Source: Bubalus kerabau
Taxonomy: Eukaryota; Chordata; Mammalia; Artiodactyla; Bovidae
DNA length: 64,000 nt
Direction: 5' to 3'
NCBI RefSeq assembly: GCF_029407905.1
Contig: NC_073645.1
Span: forward strand, 54,207,501 to 54,271,500
In this document: piece after piece, positions 13,201 through 23,792 of the stretch
How positions within the stretch are numbered: position 1 is the stretch's first letter
Layout: the number at the start of each line of letters is the position of its first letter
Program-made: the position numbers and the translations under genes
The notes under the pieces: generated by a model
What the model saw: the letters and a program-made list of their open reading frames with translations, nothing else
Database searches by the model: none
Told to the model about the DNA's origin: nothing

Positions 13201-14532
13201 CGTGGACCTGGTGACCCCAGCAATGAGGGCTTCTGGGAAGGGGGTTCCTCAGGTGGTGCCTGGGGTTGTGGTGTGTCCCAGAAGCAGGAACAGACAACAG
13301 TACCATCCAGCCTTGGATGTGCCACTCAGAGAAGCTGCTGGCCCAAGAAGATGAGAACTCTCATCACCATTTAGTCACGACTCCACCTGCTATCTGCCCT
13401 TAGGCAAAAAACTTCTCCAATTGGAAATGTACCATTTGTCTAATGTAAAATTCAACTGGGGGCCGCCAGATGAAAGCCTGTGATATGTTAACCTGACTGA
13501 CCAAGGTGGCCTGTGTTCCCTCCAGGGCACAGTCATAATTCCGACGCTGGACTCTGTCTTGTATGATAGGCAAGAGTTTCCCGAACCAGAGAAGTTTAAA
13601 CCAGAGCACTTTCTGAATGAAAATGGAAAGTTCAAGTACAGTGACCATTTTAAGGCGTTTTCTGCAGGTAAGAAGCATTCAGAGGCAGCACCTTCCGTGG
13701 GATTGTCCCTGATTCCTATCTCTGCTCCACGTGTGATCTGCATCGTGCCCCTTACCCCAGCCTGACCCAAGTGTGTTCTTCCCTGTGCAGAGAGGTTAAA
13801 TGACATCTTGTCACTGGAAGTCCTGAGATTGAGTTGAGGATGAGTCATTTTTCTCCTTAGATACTTCATTTAATAGAACTTGGTGAACTCTTTCACAGCT
13901 ATATTGCCTGCCTCTCAATAATTTTAAACAAGGATCACTGAGCAAAACCCAGTACTCGGTCACCTGGACCCATCATAGGGCTGTCTTCCCTCCCCAGGGA
14001 AGGCCTGCCCTCGGTGTGCTGTGAGGGAAGGTCTGTGACCAAGTCTGTAACTGTGACCCTCAATGTGAGAGCACTGCCTTCCACGTGGGCCCCCCTTCTT
14101 CCCCCAGGACATCAGGCTGAGCACTGGCAGAGTCGATTCTCCCAACCTACCACAGGTTTATGCAGTTGAGAGCTGGTGGTTGAGGCCCTGATCCTCCTAC
14201 ACTGAAATCCACTCTGGGCCCCCGTTCAGTGGGTAGATGGGGCCCAGTTCTGCTTCGGTGCCATGCACATGGCTTCTTCCCACCCCCTCTCCCCCTGCTA
14301 CCTGGCCTGGGGCAGAGTCTTACTGTCCTTGTCACCTCCAGGAAAGCGGGTGTGTGTTGGAGAAGGCCTGGCTCGTATGGAACTGTTCCTGCTCTTGGCC
14401 GCCATCCTGCAGCACTTTAACTTGAAGTCACTTGTTGACCCCAAGGATATCGACCTCAGCCCCATTGCAATGGGGTTTGGCAAGATCCCGCCCCGTTACA
14501 AACTCTGTCTCATTCCCCGCTCAAAAGTGTGA
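4260..14532 (+). CDS. CYP2E1: Cytochrome P450 2E1, complete nine-exon gene
   Basis: This is the ethanol-inducible, ER-anchored monooxygenase that oxidises ethanol, acetone, fatty acids and small solvents using NADPH-P450 reductase. Coding exons: 4260-4436, 5371-5530, 8623-8772, 9050-9210, 9665-9841, 10830-10971, 12858-13045, 13526-13667, 14342-14532. These total 1488 bases, 495 residues, with all GT donors and AG acceptors present and phases consistent. The ATG has a Kozak-like context (ACCATGG). Visible features are a hydrophobic N-terminal anchor (about residues 3-22), the proline-rich hinge PPGPFPLP, I-helix AGTETT with Thr303, K-helix ExxR at Glu356-Arg359, and heme loop FSAGKRVCVGEGLAR with Cys437. 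The protein is two residues longer than human (C-terminal Lys-Val after IPRS). There are no breaks, so the gene should be functional. Intron 2 (3.1 kb) holds a SINE. Confidence 0.98.
8072..8259 (-). mobile_element. Bov-tA SINE in CYP2E1 intron 2
   Basis: Antisense Bov-tA copy: the tRNA-derived head (complement of the GGTAAAGAATCCGCCTGCA type) lies at 8259-8190 and the body with the TGGAGTGGGTAGCC block at 8145-8170. It sits in intron 2, about 360 bases before exon 3, and disrupts no splice site. Confidence 0.88.
11732..11905 (+). mobile_element. MIR-like ancient SINE in CYP2E1 intron 6
   Basis: The segment contains the typical MIR core order: TGTGTGCCAGGTGTGGGCACT near 11748-11767, a central body, and the TCTGACTCCAAGGCC block near 11869-11885. 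It is heavily diverged, so this rests on motif order only. Confidence 0.4.
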
Positions 14533-14715
14533 GGTGCAAACACCCTGAAACCCCGGGCTCCCTTGCATCCCCTCTGTGAGGACTCTACAAGCCCAGGCTC
14601 CAGAGGGAACCAGCTGTGCCAGAGACACTGCTTTCCAGGCCACGTTCCTCAGACAGAACTTGAAAGCAAAGTGCAAAAGGATTGTGTCAAACTAATTAAA
14701 CTAATTAGAGCAAAC
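14533..14715 (+). terminator. CYP2E1 3' UTR and likely poly(A) signal
   Basis: The 3' UTR follows the TGA at 14530-14532. The hexamer variant ATTAAA at 14695-14700 is the first plausible poly(A) signal, giving a 3' UTR of about 180 bases, near the known length in other mammals. A canonical AATAAA at 14885-14890 is a second possibility. Confidence 0.6.
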
Positions 14716-16099
14716 TATGACTTAGCTTGTGTTGGAGTTCCTAGAAATCATGGTAAGTAAGAACATATCAGTATAGTTTAAACTAAACTTCTGAGAAAAA
14801 TAGAGCTACCCAGTCATCAGAGTCAGTATGTCTTATAAAGGAGTCACAAAGAGGAAAACAGATGCTATTTTGTTGTTCAGAAAAAATAAAATAATACAGC
14901 TTTGGCTATCTTCCCTAGGATGTGAAGTTCTTCCTTCAGGCTCTCTGGTAGCATCATCCTGTGCTATATTTTAAGACTAAAATATATCTGAAGAGTCATC
15001 ATAGACATCTGTTATTATCTCTTAAGATTAAAGTCTGACTTTGTGCCTGCAAGGGGAAGTTCTCAGCATGTGGAGACTAGTGTGGAATGAGGCAGAAACT
15101 TGGCAATCATTAACCAGTTCCATCACCTGAATCTCAGAAGAATCTGTGAAACAGAAGAATAATTTTGGACAAGAACACTATCCCCATCCGCCGGGCACAC
15201 GCCAGGGAAACCACTGTATGCCCAGCCCTCCTGCCTTGACTTCCCTGTCAGTAAAAGGGGTGTGAGAGCAGCCCCTCCAGGGCAGAGGTGTGGGGGCTGG
15301 GCGGTGTGATGCAGAGCTTTAGAGCGCTGTGCGGTACCTGAGTCCCATGTGTGTCCCAGCTCCTTAGTGAAGCGAGTCACCCCAGCAGTGCAGCCTCGTC
15401 CCATCTCTCACTGACCCTCCTGCTTCTCACGTAGGAGGATCATGTGATAACACTGTGCCCACCCAGGTAACCCAGGACCATCTCCTGTTCTCAGGGTCCT
15501 TACACTAATCCATTTCATATTCAAAGTTCCACCTTCCATGTGAGGTAGCTTACTTATAGCTTAGAAAGAAGAAAGTGGTGTCATGTCCCAAGGAAACCCA
15601 AAACCTAGCAGAGCAAATTACAAGATCTGAAAGCCTGAGGATCCCTTTTGGCTTGAAGCTCTGCCTGCTGAAGCCAGTGGGGCAGAGGTCTTACCCTTGA
15701 TTCTCTGCTGGGCAGGTGTCATGCCCCTAGATCTTTGTCAGACAGCCCTGCCTCCAGTAGTTCAGACAGGGACAGTCTATCTTGTTGGAAGCAAGTCAAA
15801 GATTCTCATTTTTGAAACCAAGGAATTGACCCTGATGATCTGAGTCACCTTTGGGGTCATGCGTCACTTGTCTAAAAGTATAACACACTTCACAGCTGAA
15901 TAGCTCTATCATCTCATCCTGTAAAATCCACGAAGTCCAACAGCATTTATTGGTTGCTTCCCATCTTCACTCCAAATTGGCAGTTTTCCTGCTGAGGTAG
16001 CTGATTAATTTCCAGTTCACACCCAATACTAATTTCCTTATCCAAGGGACACTGAGTCACACCCTTGATCTTCTCTTCCAAACATGGATATATTTTTTT
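14716..16099. other. CYP2E1 downstream flank, no gene recognised
   Basis: I see no exon, RNA gene or clear repeat before the BovB begins. The minus-strand frame 15404-15123 has no recognisable domain. Confidence 0.5.
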
Positions 16100-17332
16100 T
16101 CAATCAGTTCAGTTCAGTTCAGTCAATCAGTCGTGTCTGACTCTATGACCCCAGCACACCTGGACTGCAGCACATCAGACCTCCCTGTCCACCACCAACT
16201 CTCGGAGCTTGTTCAAACTCATGTCCAAAAGCTGGTGATGCCATCCAACCATCTCATCCTCTGCTGTCCCCTTCTCCTCCTGCCTTGAATCTTTCCCAGC
16301 ATCACGGTCTTAACAAATGAGTCAGTTCTTCGCATCAGGTGGCCAAAGTATTGGAGCTTCAGCTCCAGCATCAGTCCTTCCAATGAATATTCAGGACTGG
16401 TCTCCTTTAGGATGGACTGGTTGGATCTCCTTGCAGTCCAAGGGACTCTCAAGAGTCTTCTCCAACACCACAGTACAAAAGCATCAGTTCTTTGGTGCTC
16501 AGCTTTCTTTATGGTCCAACTCTCACATCTGTACATGACTACTGGAAAAACCATAGCTTTGACTAGATGGACATTTCTCAGAAAAGTAATGTCTCTGCTT
16601 TTTAATATGCTGTCTAGGTTGGTCATAGCTTTTCTTCCAGGGAGCAAGCGTCTTTTAATGTCATGGCTGCAGGCACCGTCTGCAGTGATTTTGGAGCCCA
16701 GGAAAGAAAGTCTGGCACAGTTGCCATTGTTTCCCCATCTATTTGCCATGAAGTGACGGGATGCCATGATCTTAGTTTTTTGAATGCTGAGTTTGAAGTC
16801 AGATTTTTAACTTTCTTTCATTTTCATCAAGAGGCTCTTCATTTCCTCTTCACTTTCTGCCATAAGGGTGGTGTCATCTGCATATCTGAGGTTATTGATA
16901 TTTCTACCGACAATCTTGATTCCGGCTTGTGCTTCATCCAGTCCTGCATTTCACATGATCTACGCTGCATATAAGTTAAATAAGCAGGGTGACAATACAC
17001 GGCCTTGACGTACTCCTTTTCCTATTTGGAACCAGTCTGTTGTTCCATGTCCAGTTCTAACTGTTGCTTCTTGACCTGCATACAGATTTCTCAGGAGGCA
17101 GGTAAGGTGGTCTGGTATTCCCATCACTTGAAGAATCTTCCACAGTTTTTTGTGACCCACACTGTCAAAGGCTTTGGTGTATTCAATAAAGCAGAAGTCG
17201 ATGTTTGTCTGGAACTCTTGCTTTTTCGATGATCCAACAGATGTTGGCAATTTGATCTCTGTTTCCTCTGCCTTTTCTCGGTTCACATACTGTTGACGCC
17301 TCGCTTGGAGAATTTTGAACATTACTTTGCTA

Positions 17333-17533
17333 ACGTGTGAAAGGGAAAGTTGCTCACTTGTGTCCAACTCTTTGCAACCCCATGGACTGTACAGTCCATG
17401 GAATTCTCCAGGCCAGAATACTGGAGTGGGTAGCCTTTCCTTTCTCCAAGGGATCTTTCCAACTCAGGGATCGAACTCAGGTCTCCTGCACTGCAGGCAG
17501 ATTCTTTACCAGCTGATCCACAAGGGAAGCCCA
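17333..17533 (-). mobile_element. Bov-tA SINE nested in BovB
   Basis: Antisense Bov-tA with its tRNA head at 17533-17460 interrupts the BovB reverse transcriptase region, which resumes on either side. The SINE is therefore younger than its host copy. Confidence 0.88.
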
Positions 17534-18183
17534 TTGCAAGCGTGTGAGATGAATGCAATTGTGTGGTAGTTGAACATTCTTTGGGAATGCCTTTTCTTGG
17601 GGATTGGAATGACAACTGATCTTTTCCAGCCCTGTGGCCATTGTTGAGTTTTCCAAATTTGCTGGAATATTGAGTGCAGCACTTTAGCAGCAGCATCTTT
17701 TAGGATTTGAAATAGCTCAGCTTGAATTCCATTCCACTAGCTTTGTTAGTAGTGATGCTCCCTAAGACCCACTTGACTTCGCATTACAGGATGTCTGGCT
17801 CTAGGTGAGTGATCACACCATTGTGGTTATCTGGGTTATTAAGACCATTTTTTGTATAGTTTTTCTGTGTATTCTTGCCACCTTTTCTTAATATCTTCTG
17901 CTCCTGTTAGGTCCACACCACTTCTGTCCTTTATTGTGCCCATCTTTGCATGAACTGTCCCCTTGGTATCTCTAATTTTCTTGAAGAGATGTTTAGTCTT
18001 TCCCATTCTATTGTTTTCCTCTATACCTTTGCACTGATCACTGAGGAAGGTTCTTCTTTTTCCTTGCTGTTCTTTGGAACTCTGCATTCAGATGGGTATA
18101 TCTTTCCTTTTCTCCTTTGCTTTTCGCTTCCCTTCTTTTCACAGCTATTTGTAAGGCCTCCTCAGACAGCCATTTTGCACTTC

Positions 18184-18330
18184 TTTTTCTTGGGTGGGTT
18201 GGTCTTGATGACTTTTTCTTGGGTGGGTTGGTCTTGATGACTTTTTCTTGGGTGGGGTTGGTCTTGATGACTTTTTCTTGGGTGGGTTGGTCTTGATGAC
18301 TTTTTCTTGGGTGGGGTTGGTCTTGATGAC
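18184..18330. repeat. 29/30-bp minisatellite, five units, inside BovB
   Basis: Five head-to-tail units at 18184-18212, 18213-18241, 18242-18271, 18272-18300 and 18301-18330. Each reads TTTTTCTTGGGTGGG plus GTTGGTCTTGATGAC or the same with one G fewer. Units are otherwise identical; the 30-base units (3 and 5) carry the extra G. The other BovB copies here have the locus once or not at all, so the expansion is local. Confidence 0.93.
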
Positions 18331-19615
18331 TTCCTCCTGTACCTTGTCACAATCTCAGTCCATAGTTCTTCAGGCACTCTGTCTATCAGATCTAATCCCT
18401 TGAATCTATTTGTCCCTTCCACTGTGTAATCATAAGAGATTTGATTTAGGTCATACCTGAATGGTCTAGTGGTTTTCCTTACTTTCTTCAATTTAAGTCT
18501 GAATTTTGCAATAAAGAGTTCATGATCTGAACCACAGTCAGCTCCTGGTCTTGTTTTTGCTGACTATGTAGAGCTTCTCCAACTTCAGCTGCAAAGAATA
18601 TAATCAGTCTGATTTCGGTGTTGACCGTCTGGTGATGTCCGTGTGTAGAGTCTTCTCTTGTGCTGTTGGAGCAGGGTGTTTGCTATACCAGTGCATTCTC
18701 TTGGCAAAACTCTGTTGGTCTTTGCCCTGCTTCATTTTGTACTCCAAGGCCAAACTTGCCTATTACTCCAGGTATGTCTTGACTTCCTACTTTTGCATTC
18801 CAATCCCCTATGAGGAAAAGGACTTAAAAAAAAAAAAAAGTTATTTCTGGAAGGTCTTGTAGGTCCTCATATAGCCATTCAACTTCAGCTTCTTCAGCAT
18901 TACTGGTCGGGGCATAGACTTGGATTACTGTGATATTGGATGGTTTGCCTTGGAAATGAACAGAGATCATTCTGTCATTTTTGACATTGCACCCAAGTGC
19001 TGCATTTCCGACTCTTTTGTTGACTCTGAGGCCTACTCCATTTCTTGTAAGGGATTCTCACCCACAGTAGTAGATATAATGGTCATCTGAGTTAAAGTCA
19101 CCCATTTCAGTCCATTTTAGTTCACTGATTCCTAAAATGTTGATGTTCACCCTTGCCATTTCCTGTTTGACCATTCCCAATTTACCTTGATTCGTGGGCC
19201 TAACATTCCAGGTTCCTATGCAATATTGTTCTTTACAGCATCGGACTTAAATTCCATCACCAGTCACATCCACAACTGGGCATTGTTTTCACTGTGGCTT
19301 TGTTCTTTCTGAAGTTATTTCTCTATTCTTCTCCAGTAGCATACTACTGACTGGGGAGTTCCTCGTTCAGTGTCCTATCTTTTTGCCTTTTTGTACTGTT
19401 CATGGGGTTCTCAAGGCAAGAATACTGAAGTGGTTTGCCATTCCCTTCTCCAGTGGACCACATTTTGTCAGAACTCTCCACCATGACCCGTCCGTCTTGG
19501 GTGGCCCTACATGGCGTGGCTCATAGTTCATTGAGTTAGACAAGACTGTGGTCCATTTGGTTAGTTTTCTGTGATTGTGGTTTTCATTCTCTCTGCCCTC
19601 TAGGCTAAGAGCCTC

Positions 19616-20100
19616 CCAAATATTTAAGTTCTTGCTCCTTCTTGTTCAATAACCCTGCCTTTCAGTCATTCCTCTCTTCTTGCATTTTATTATAAGCAAT
19701 GAGAAGGAACCGGTTTGCTCCACTGGCTATAAGAATGTGGTCAACAAATATGTTGTTGTTTTTCAGCCACCAAGTCTCGTTCACTCTATGCTATATATCC
19801 AATTTCATTTTTAAACCATTTAAACAGTTCTGCCTTCCACAAAACACTGCACCTTGAACACAATTAGGCCAAGTTCTTTACCACTTTATTACAAGTATAA
19901 CCTTTTCTCCATTGTCCAATAAACTTCTCCTCATTTCCTTCCAAGAGCTTTTCAATATGGTCTTTATCACCCATACATCTGGCAATATTTTGTACATGAA
20001 TGTGAAAAATGCTCTAAGAAGTGAAAGTTTTCTCTACAACTCTCCCCTCTGTTATCAGAAGTACTTTTAAAAGCCCCATCACAAGTTCTATATAGACGGA
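19616..20100. other. A+T-rich intergenic, unassigned
   Basis: No gene is seen. The sequence has the look of old interspersed repeat (pyrimidine-rich, with Alu-unrelated poly-T runs), but I cannot name a family. Confidence 0.35.
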
Positions 20101-20400
20101 CCATGTGTACCTCCCCCAAATTCATATGTGGAAGCCCTAGCCCCCAGTGTGACAGTATCAGGCGTTTCGACCTTTGGGAGCTGATTAGGTCAGAGTTCTC
20201 CTGACTGGGATTAGTGCCCTTATGTAAGACCCCACATAGCTGCCTTTCCCCTTGCCATGGGAGGACACACTGAAACTGCCTTCAGTGAGGAAGCAGGCTC
20301 TCTCCAGACACTGAATCTGCTGGCATCTCAATCTTGGACCACGTAAGCTCCAGACCTGTGAGAAACAGATGTCTATTGTTGATGTTCCCAACCTGGGAAG
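20101..20400 (+). mobile_element. MLT1/MaLR-like LTR relic
   Basis: The block contains the characteristic order AATTCATATGTGGAAGCCCT, then CCCCCAGTGTGACAGTATCA, then GGGATTAGTGCCCTTATGTA, then GAATCTGCTGGCA and CCAGACCTGTGAGAAA. This is the layout of ancient mammalian MaLR solo LTRs. It is strongly diverged and carries no coding potential. Confidence 0.55.
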
Positions 20401-20624
20401 GGCCAGCTTGCACTTCGCTTGGAGTGTTGCAGGGTCAGAAAATGGTTTGCTGTGGACTGCTGGGTGCCCGCATCTGGAGGCTTTGTGACCTGGGAGTGGA
20501 GTTCAAGGTGTTGACAAGGCTGGGGCTGGCCTGAGGACCGAGCAAGCGAGCATGGGAAGCCTGCAGGCCACGTTCACTGTCCAACTCAGCCTGGCAATGT
20601 CGTGAACCTCTATGACATTGAAAG

Positions 20625-20838
20625 AGCTTCCCTGGTGACTTAGATGGTAAAGAGTCTGCCTGCAATGCAGGAGGCCAGGGTTTGATCCCTGGGTCGGGAA
20701 GACCCCCTGGAGAAGGAAATGGCTACCCACTCTAGTATTCTTGCCTGGAGAATGCCATGAACAGAAGAGCCTGGCAAGCCCCAGTCCGTAGGGTCACAGA
20801 GTCAGACACAATTGAGTGACTAACACTTCACTTCACAT
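20625..20838 (+). mobile_element. Bov-tA SINE
   Basis: Sense copy: tRNA head from 20625 (GCTTCCCTGGTGAC), the TGCCTGCAATGCAGGAGGCC block at about 20657-20676, then the body ending in GAGTGACTAACACTTCAC. Confidence 0.88.
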
Positions 20839-20969
20839 TCTGTAACATTTGGTTTGCTCATCTGTAGCGGGAGCACCTTTAAGGACTAGTGAGTTGCACC
20901 CGGCTTCCCAGAGAAGTCAATGTGAAGTGCAGGCAGAATCTTACTATGTGGCAGTTGTTTGTGGGGTCT

Positions 20970-21021
20970 TTTCAGCAGGTGAAGTGTCAGGTCCCCTAAT
21001 GCGCTGTGTAGCCTGCTGAGC
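20970..21021. repeat. 52-bp direct repeat, copy 1
   Basis: This 52-base segment, starting TTTCAGCAGGTGAAG and ending TAGCCTGCTGAGC, recurs at 21552-21603 with a single difference (GTGTA versus GTATA). The match stops abruptly at both ends. Confidence 0.93.
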
Positions 21022-21336
21022 TCTCCAGGTTTCGTGTACAGTTTACACAGGACCCAGTTTTCAAGGACTGTGAGTGCCAGGAGGGAATCACTGGGCTCTG
21101 GATGGCTGTTGTGTTTTCTTGGAATAAGGTAGCTATTATGAAGCATGAAGGGGAGGTGCCCTATGAACAGATTTCTATCGGAAAGACAGCCCACGATCTG
21201 AACCCTCTCATTAGTGCTTCAGAGCAGAGGCAGAAAAGCCACAAAAAGGAGAAGATACTAGCTTTGCATAGCCAATAAATTATCATTGCTTCTGCCCAGA
21301 GTGAAGGAGATTTGGGTAATAATGGAAAGTCTGGAG

Positions 21337-21545
21337 GCTTCCCAGGTGGCTCAGTGGTAAAAAATCCACCTGCCAATGCAGGAGACACAGAAGATGCAAG
21401 TTTGATCACTGGGTGGGGAGGATCCGCAGGAGGAGGAAATGGCAACCCACAAGTACTCACAAGCCTGGTGAGCTACAGTCCACAGGGTCACAAAGAGTAG
21501 GACATGACTGAGTGAGCGAGCATGCACACAGGCAGGGGAGGACTG
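21337..21545 (+). mobile_element. Bov-tA SINE
   Basis: Sense SINE: head from 21337 (CTTCCCAGGTGGCTCAG), body with GGAGGAGGAAATGGCAACCC near 21429-21448, end near the GACATGACTGAGTGAG block. It lies directly before copy 2 of the 52-bp repeat. Confidence 0.85.
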
Positions 21546-21551
21546 AACCTG

Positions 21552-21603
21552 TTTCAGCAGGTGAAGTGTCAGGTCCCCTAATGCGCTGTATAGCCTGCTG
21601 AGC
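21552..21603. repeat. 52-bp direct repeat, copy 2
   Basis: Near-identical partner of 20970-21021, separated by about 530 bases. It lies between two SINEs (21337-21545 sense, 21632-21845 antisense). Confidence 0.93.
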
Positions 21604-21631
21604 ACAGAAGGCCTGAACTGGGCTGAGAGGG

Positions 21632-21845
21632 GTTGTTGTTGTTCAGTTGCTAAGTCGTGTCCAACTCTTTGAGACCTCATGGACTGTAACCCACCAGCCT
21701 CCTCTGTTCATGGAATATCCAGGCAAGAATACTGAAGTGACTGCCATTTCTTTCTCCAAGGGCTCTTCCCAACCCAGGGAACAAACCTGCATCTTTTGTG
21801 TCTCCTGCATTGGTGGCAGATTCTTTACCACTGGGCTTGGCAAAG
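21632..21845 (-). mobile_element. Bov-tA SINE, antisense
   Basis: Antisense SINE: the body starts with TTGTTGTTGTTCAGTTGC at 21632, and the tRNA head complement (ATTCTTTACCACTGGGC) ends near 21840. Confidence 0.85.
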
Positions 21846-22144
21846 GCTAAGGAAATGTTACTTATTGGAGAGATCTTTAGAGTGTGGTCTGGAATGGAGG
21901 GATAACCTGTCACAGCTGAAAGAATCTGTCTACAGTGCTCCCTAAATATTCCCATTCCATCATTGTGCACTCATCATTTCTGTGATCTGAACACTCTCAC
22001 ACCTGTTATACCCTCAAATTTGATATCCAGGGATACGGTGATGCCCTCTCTTCCTGGTAGTTCTTTCTGTTCAGGAATGGTTTGTCAGGGTATTTATGCC
22101 TTATAAAAAAGATTGAGGAGTGAATGGGGTTAGGGTTAGGGGTT

Positions 22145-23653
22145 CATTTCAGTTCGGCCGCTCAGTCATGTCCTACTCTTTGAGACCCCATGAATTGCAG
22201 CACGCCAGGCCTCCCTGTCCATCACCAACTCCTGGAGTTCACTCAAACTCATGTCCATCGAGTCGGTCATGCCATCCAGCCATCTCATCCTCTGTCGTCC
22301 CCTTCTCCTCCTGCCTCCAATACCTCCTAACATCAGAGTCTTTTCCAATGAGTCAACTCTTCACATGAGGTGGCCAAAGTACTGGAGTTTCAGCTTTAGC
22401 ATCAGTCCTTCCAAAGAACACCCAGGACTGATCTCCTTTAGAATGGACTGGTTGGATCTCCTTGCAGTCCAAGGGACTCTCAAGAGTCTTCTCCAACACC
22501 ACAGTTCAAAAGCATCAATTCTTTGGCACTCAGCTTTCTTCACAGTCCAACTTTCACATCCATACACGACCACTGGAAAAAACATAGCCTTGACTAGACG
22601 GACCTTTGATGGCAAAGTAATGTCTCTGCTTTTTAATATGCTATTTAGGTTGGTCATAGCTTTCCTTCCAAAGAGTAAGCATCTTTTAATTTCATGGCTT
22701 CAATCATTTAGGAGCCCAAAAAATGAGGTCTGTCACTATTTCCACTGTTTCTCCATCTATTTTCCATGAAGTGATGGGACCGGATGCCATGATCTTAGTT
22801 TTCTGAATGTTGAGCTTTAAGCCAACTTTTTCACTCTCCTCTTTCACTTTCATCAAGAGGCTCTTTAGTTCCTCTTCACTTTCTGCTATAAGGATGGTGT
22901 CATCTGCATATCTGAGGTTCTTGATATTTCCCCCGGCAGTCTTGATTCCAGCTTGTGCTTCTTCTAGCCCAGCGTTTCTCATGATGTACTCTGCATATAA
23001 GTTAAATAAGGAGACAGGGATCAAGACCATCCCCATGGAAAAGAAATGCAAAAAAGCAAAATGGCTGTCTGGGGAGGCCTTACAAATAGCTGTGAACAGA
23101 AGAGAAGCAAAAAGCAAAGGAGAAAAGGAAAGATATAAGCATCGGAATGCAGAGTTCCAAAGAATAGCAAGGAGAGATAAGAAAACTTTCCTCAGTGATC
23201 AATGAAAAGAAAGAGAGGAAAACAACAGAATGGGAAAGACTAAAGATCTCTTCAAGAAAATTAGAGATACCAAGGGAACATTTCATGCAAAGACGGGCTT
23301 GATAAAGGACAGAAATGGTATGGACCTAACAGAAGCAGAAGATATTAAGAAGAGGTGGCAAGAATACACAGAGGAACTGTACAAAAAAGATCTTCACAAC
23401 CAAGATAATCACGATGGTGTGATCACTCACCTAGAGCCAGACATCCTGGAATGTGAAGTCAAGTGGGCCTTAGGAAGCATTACTACAAACAAAGCTAGTG
23501 GAGGTGATGGAATTCCAGTTGAGCTATTTCAATTCCTGAAAGATGATGCTGTGAAAGTGCTGCACTCAATATGCCAGCAAATTTGGAAAACTCAGCAGTG
23601 GCCACAGGACTGGAAAAGGTCAGTTTTCATTCCAATACCAAAGAAAGGCAATG
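22145..23653 (-). mobile_element. BovB LINE with twin-priming-type 5' inversion
   Basis: 22145-23010 is antisense BovB from the 3' end up to the reverse-transcriptase segment with the YADD motif. At 23010/23011 the strand flips: 23011-23653 is sense and carries the upstream part of the same protein (23041-23215 and 23230-23676 open frames). The middle of the element (start of the RT core) is missing. Element coordinate falls toward the junction and rises toward the outer flank on the inverted side, the arrangement expected when the second target nick primes internally on the same RNA. Confidence 0.85.
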
Positions 23654-23654
23654 T

Positions 23655-23792
23655 CTGCTCCAATCTCCCTATTTAATCCTCCTCTGCTTCTTTCCCCCTT
23701 GGTAACTTAAGTTTGTTTTCTACATCTGTGACTCTAGTTCTGTTTTATAAATAGTTTCATTTGTACCATTTTTTTCTGATTCCATATACAAT
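23655..23792 (-). mobile_element. L1 3'-end fragment, antisense
   Basis: The text from TCTCCCTATTTAATCCTCCT through TGTTTTATAAATAGTTTCAT has the word order of ruminant L1 3' regions read on the opposite strand. The fragment is short. Confidence 0.5.

Larger units (their letters stand above)
16100..19615 (-). mobile_element. Near full-length BovB LINE, antisense
   Basis: Minus-strand translation, read from high to low coordinates, gives the BovB order: upstream endonuclease-side region (19.6-18.5 kb), the linker near 18490-18340, basic region (18.1-17.85 kb), reverse transcriptase (17367-16960 and on) and C-terminal domain to 16219. The 3' end with its AGTTCAGTTC run is at 16100-16125. Less the nested SINE at 17333-17533 it is about 3.3 kb, close to a complete element. 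Multiple stops and frameshifts make it inactive. Confidence 0.88.

Noticed and set aside
18184..18330. CRISPR-like repeat array
   Set aside because: Head-to-tail repeats without spacers in a vertebrate LINE; a minisatellite.
22126..22144. Telomere-like GGGTTAGGGTTAGGGG next to a BovB end
   Set aside because: Only two TTAGGG units; far too short to call an interstitial telomeric site, and it abuts a retroelement end where short G-rich text can arise by chance.
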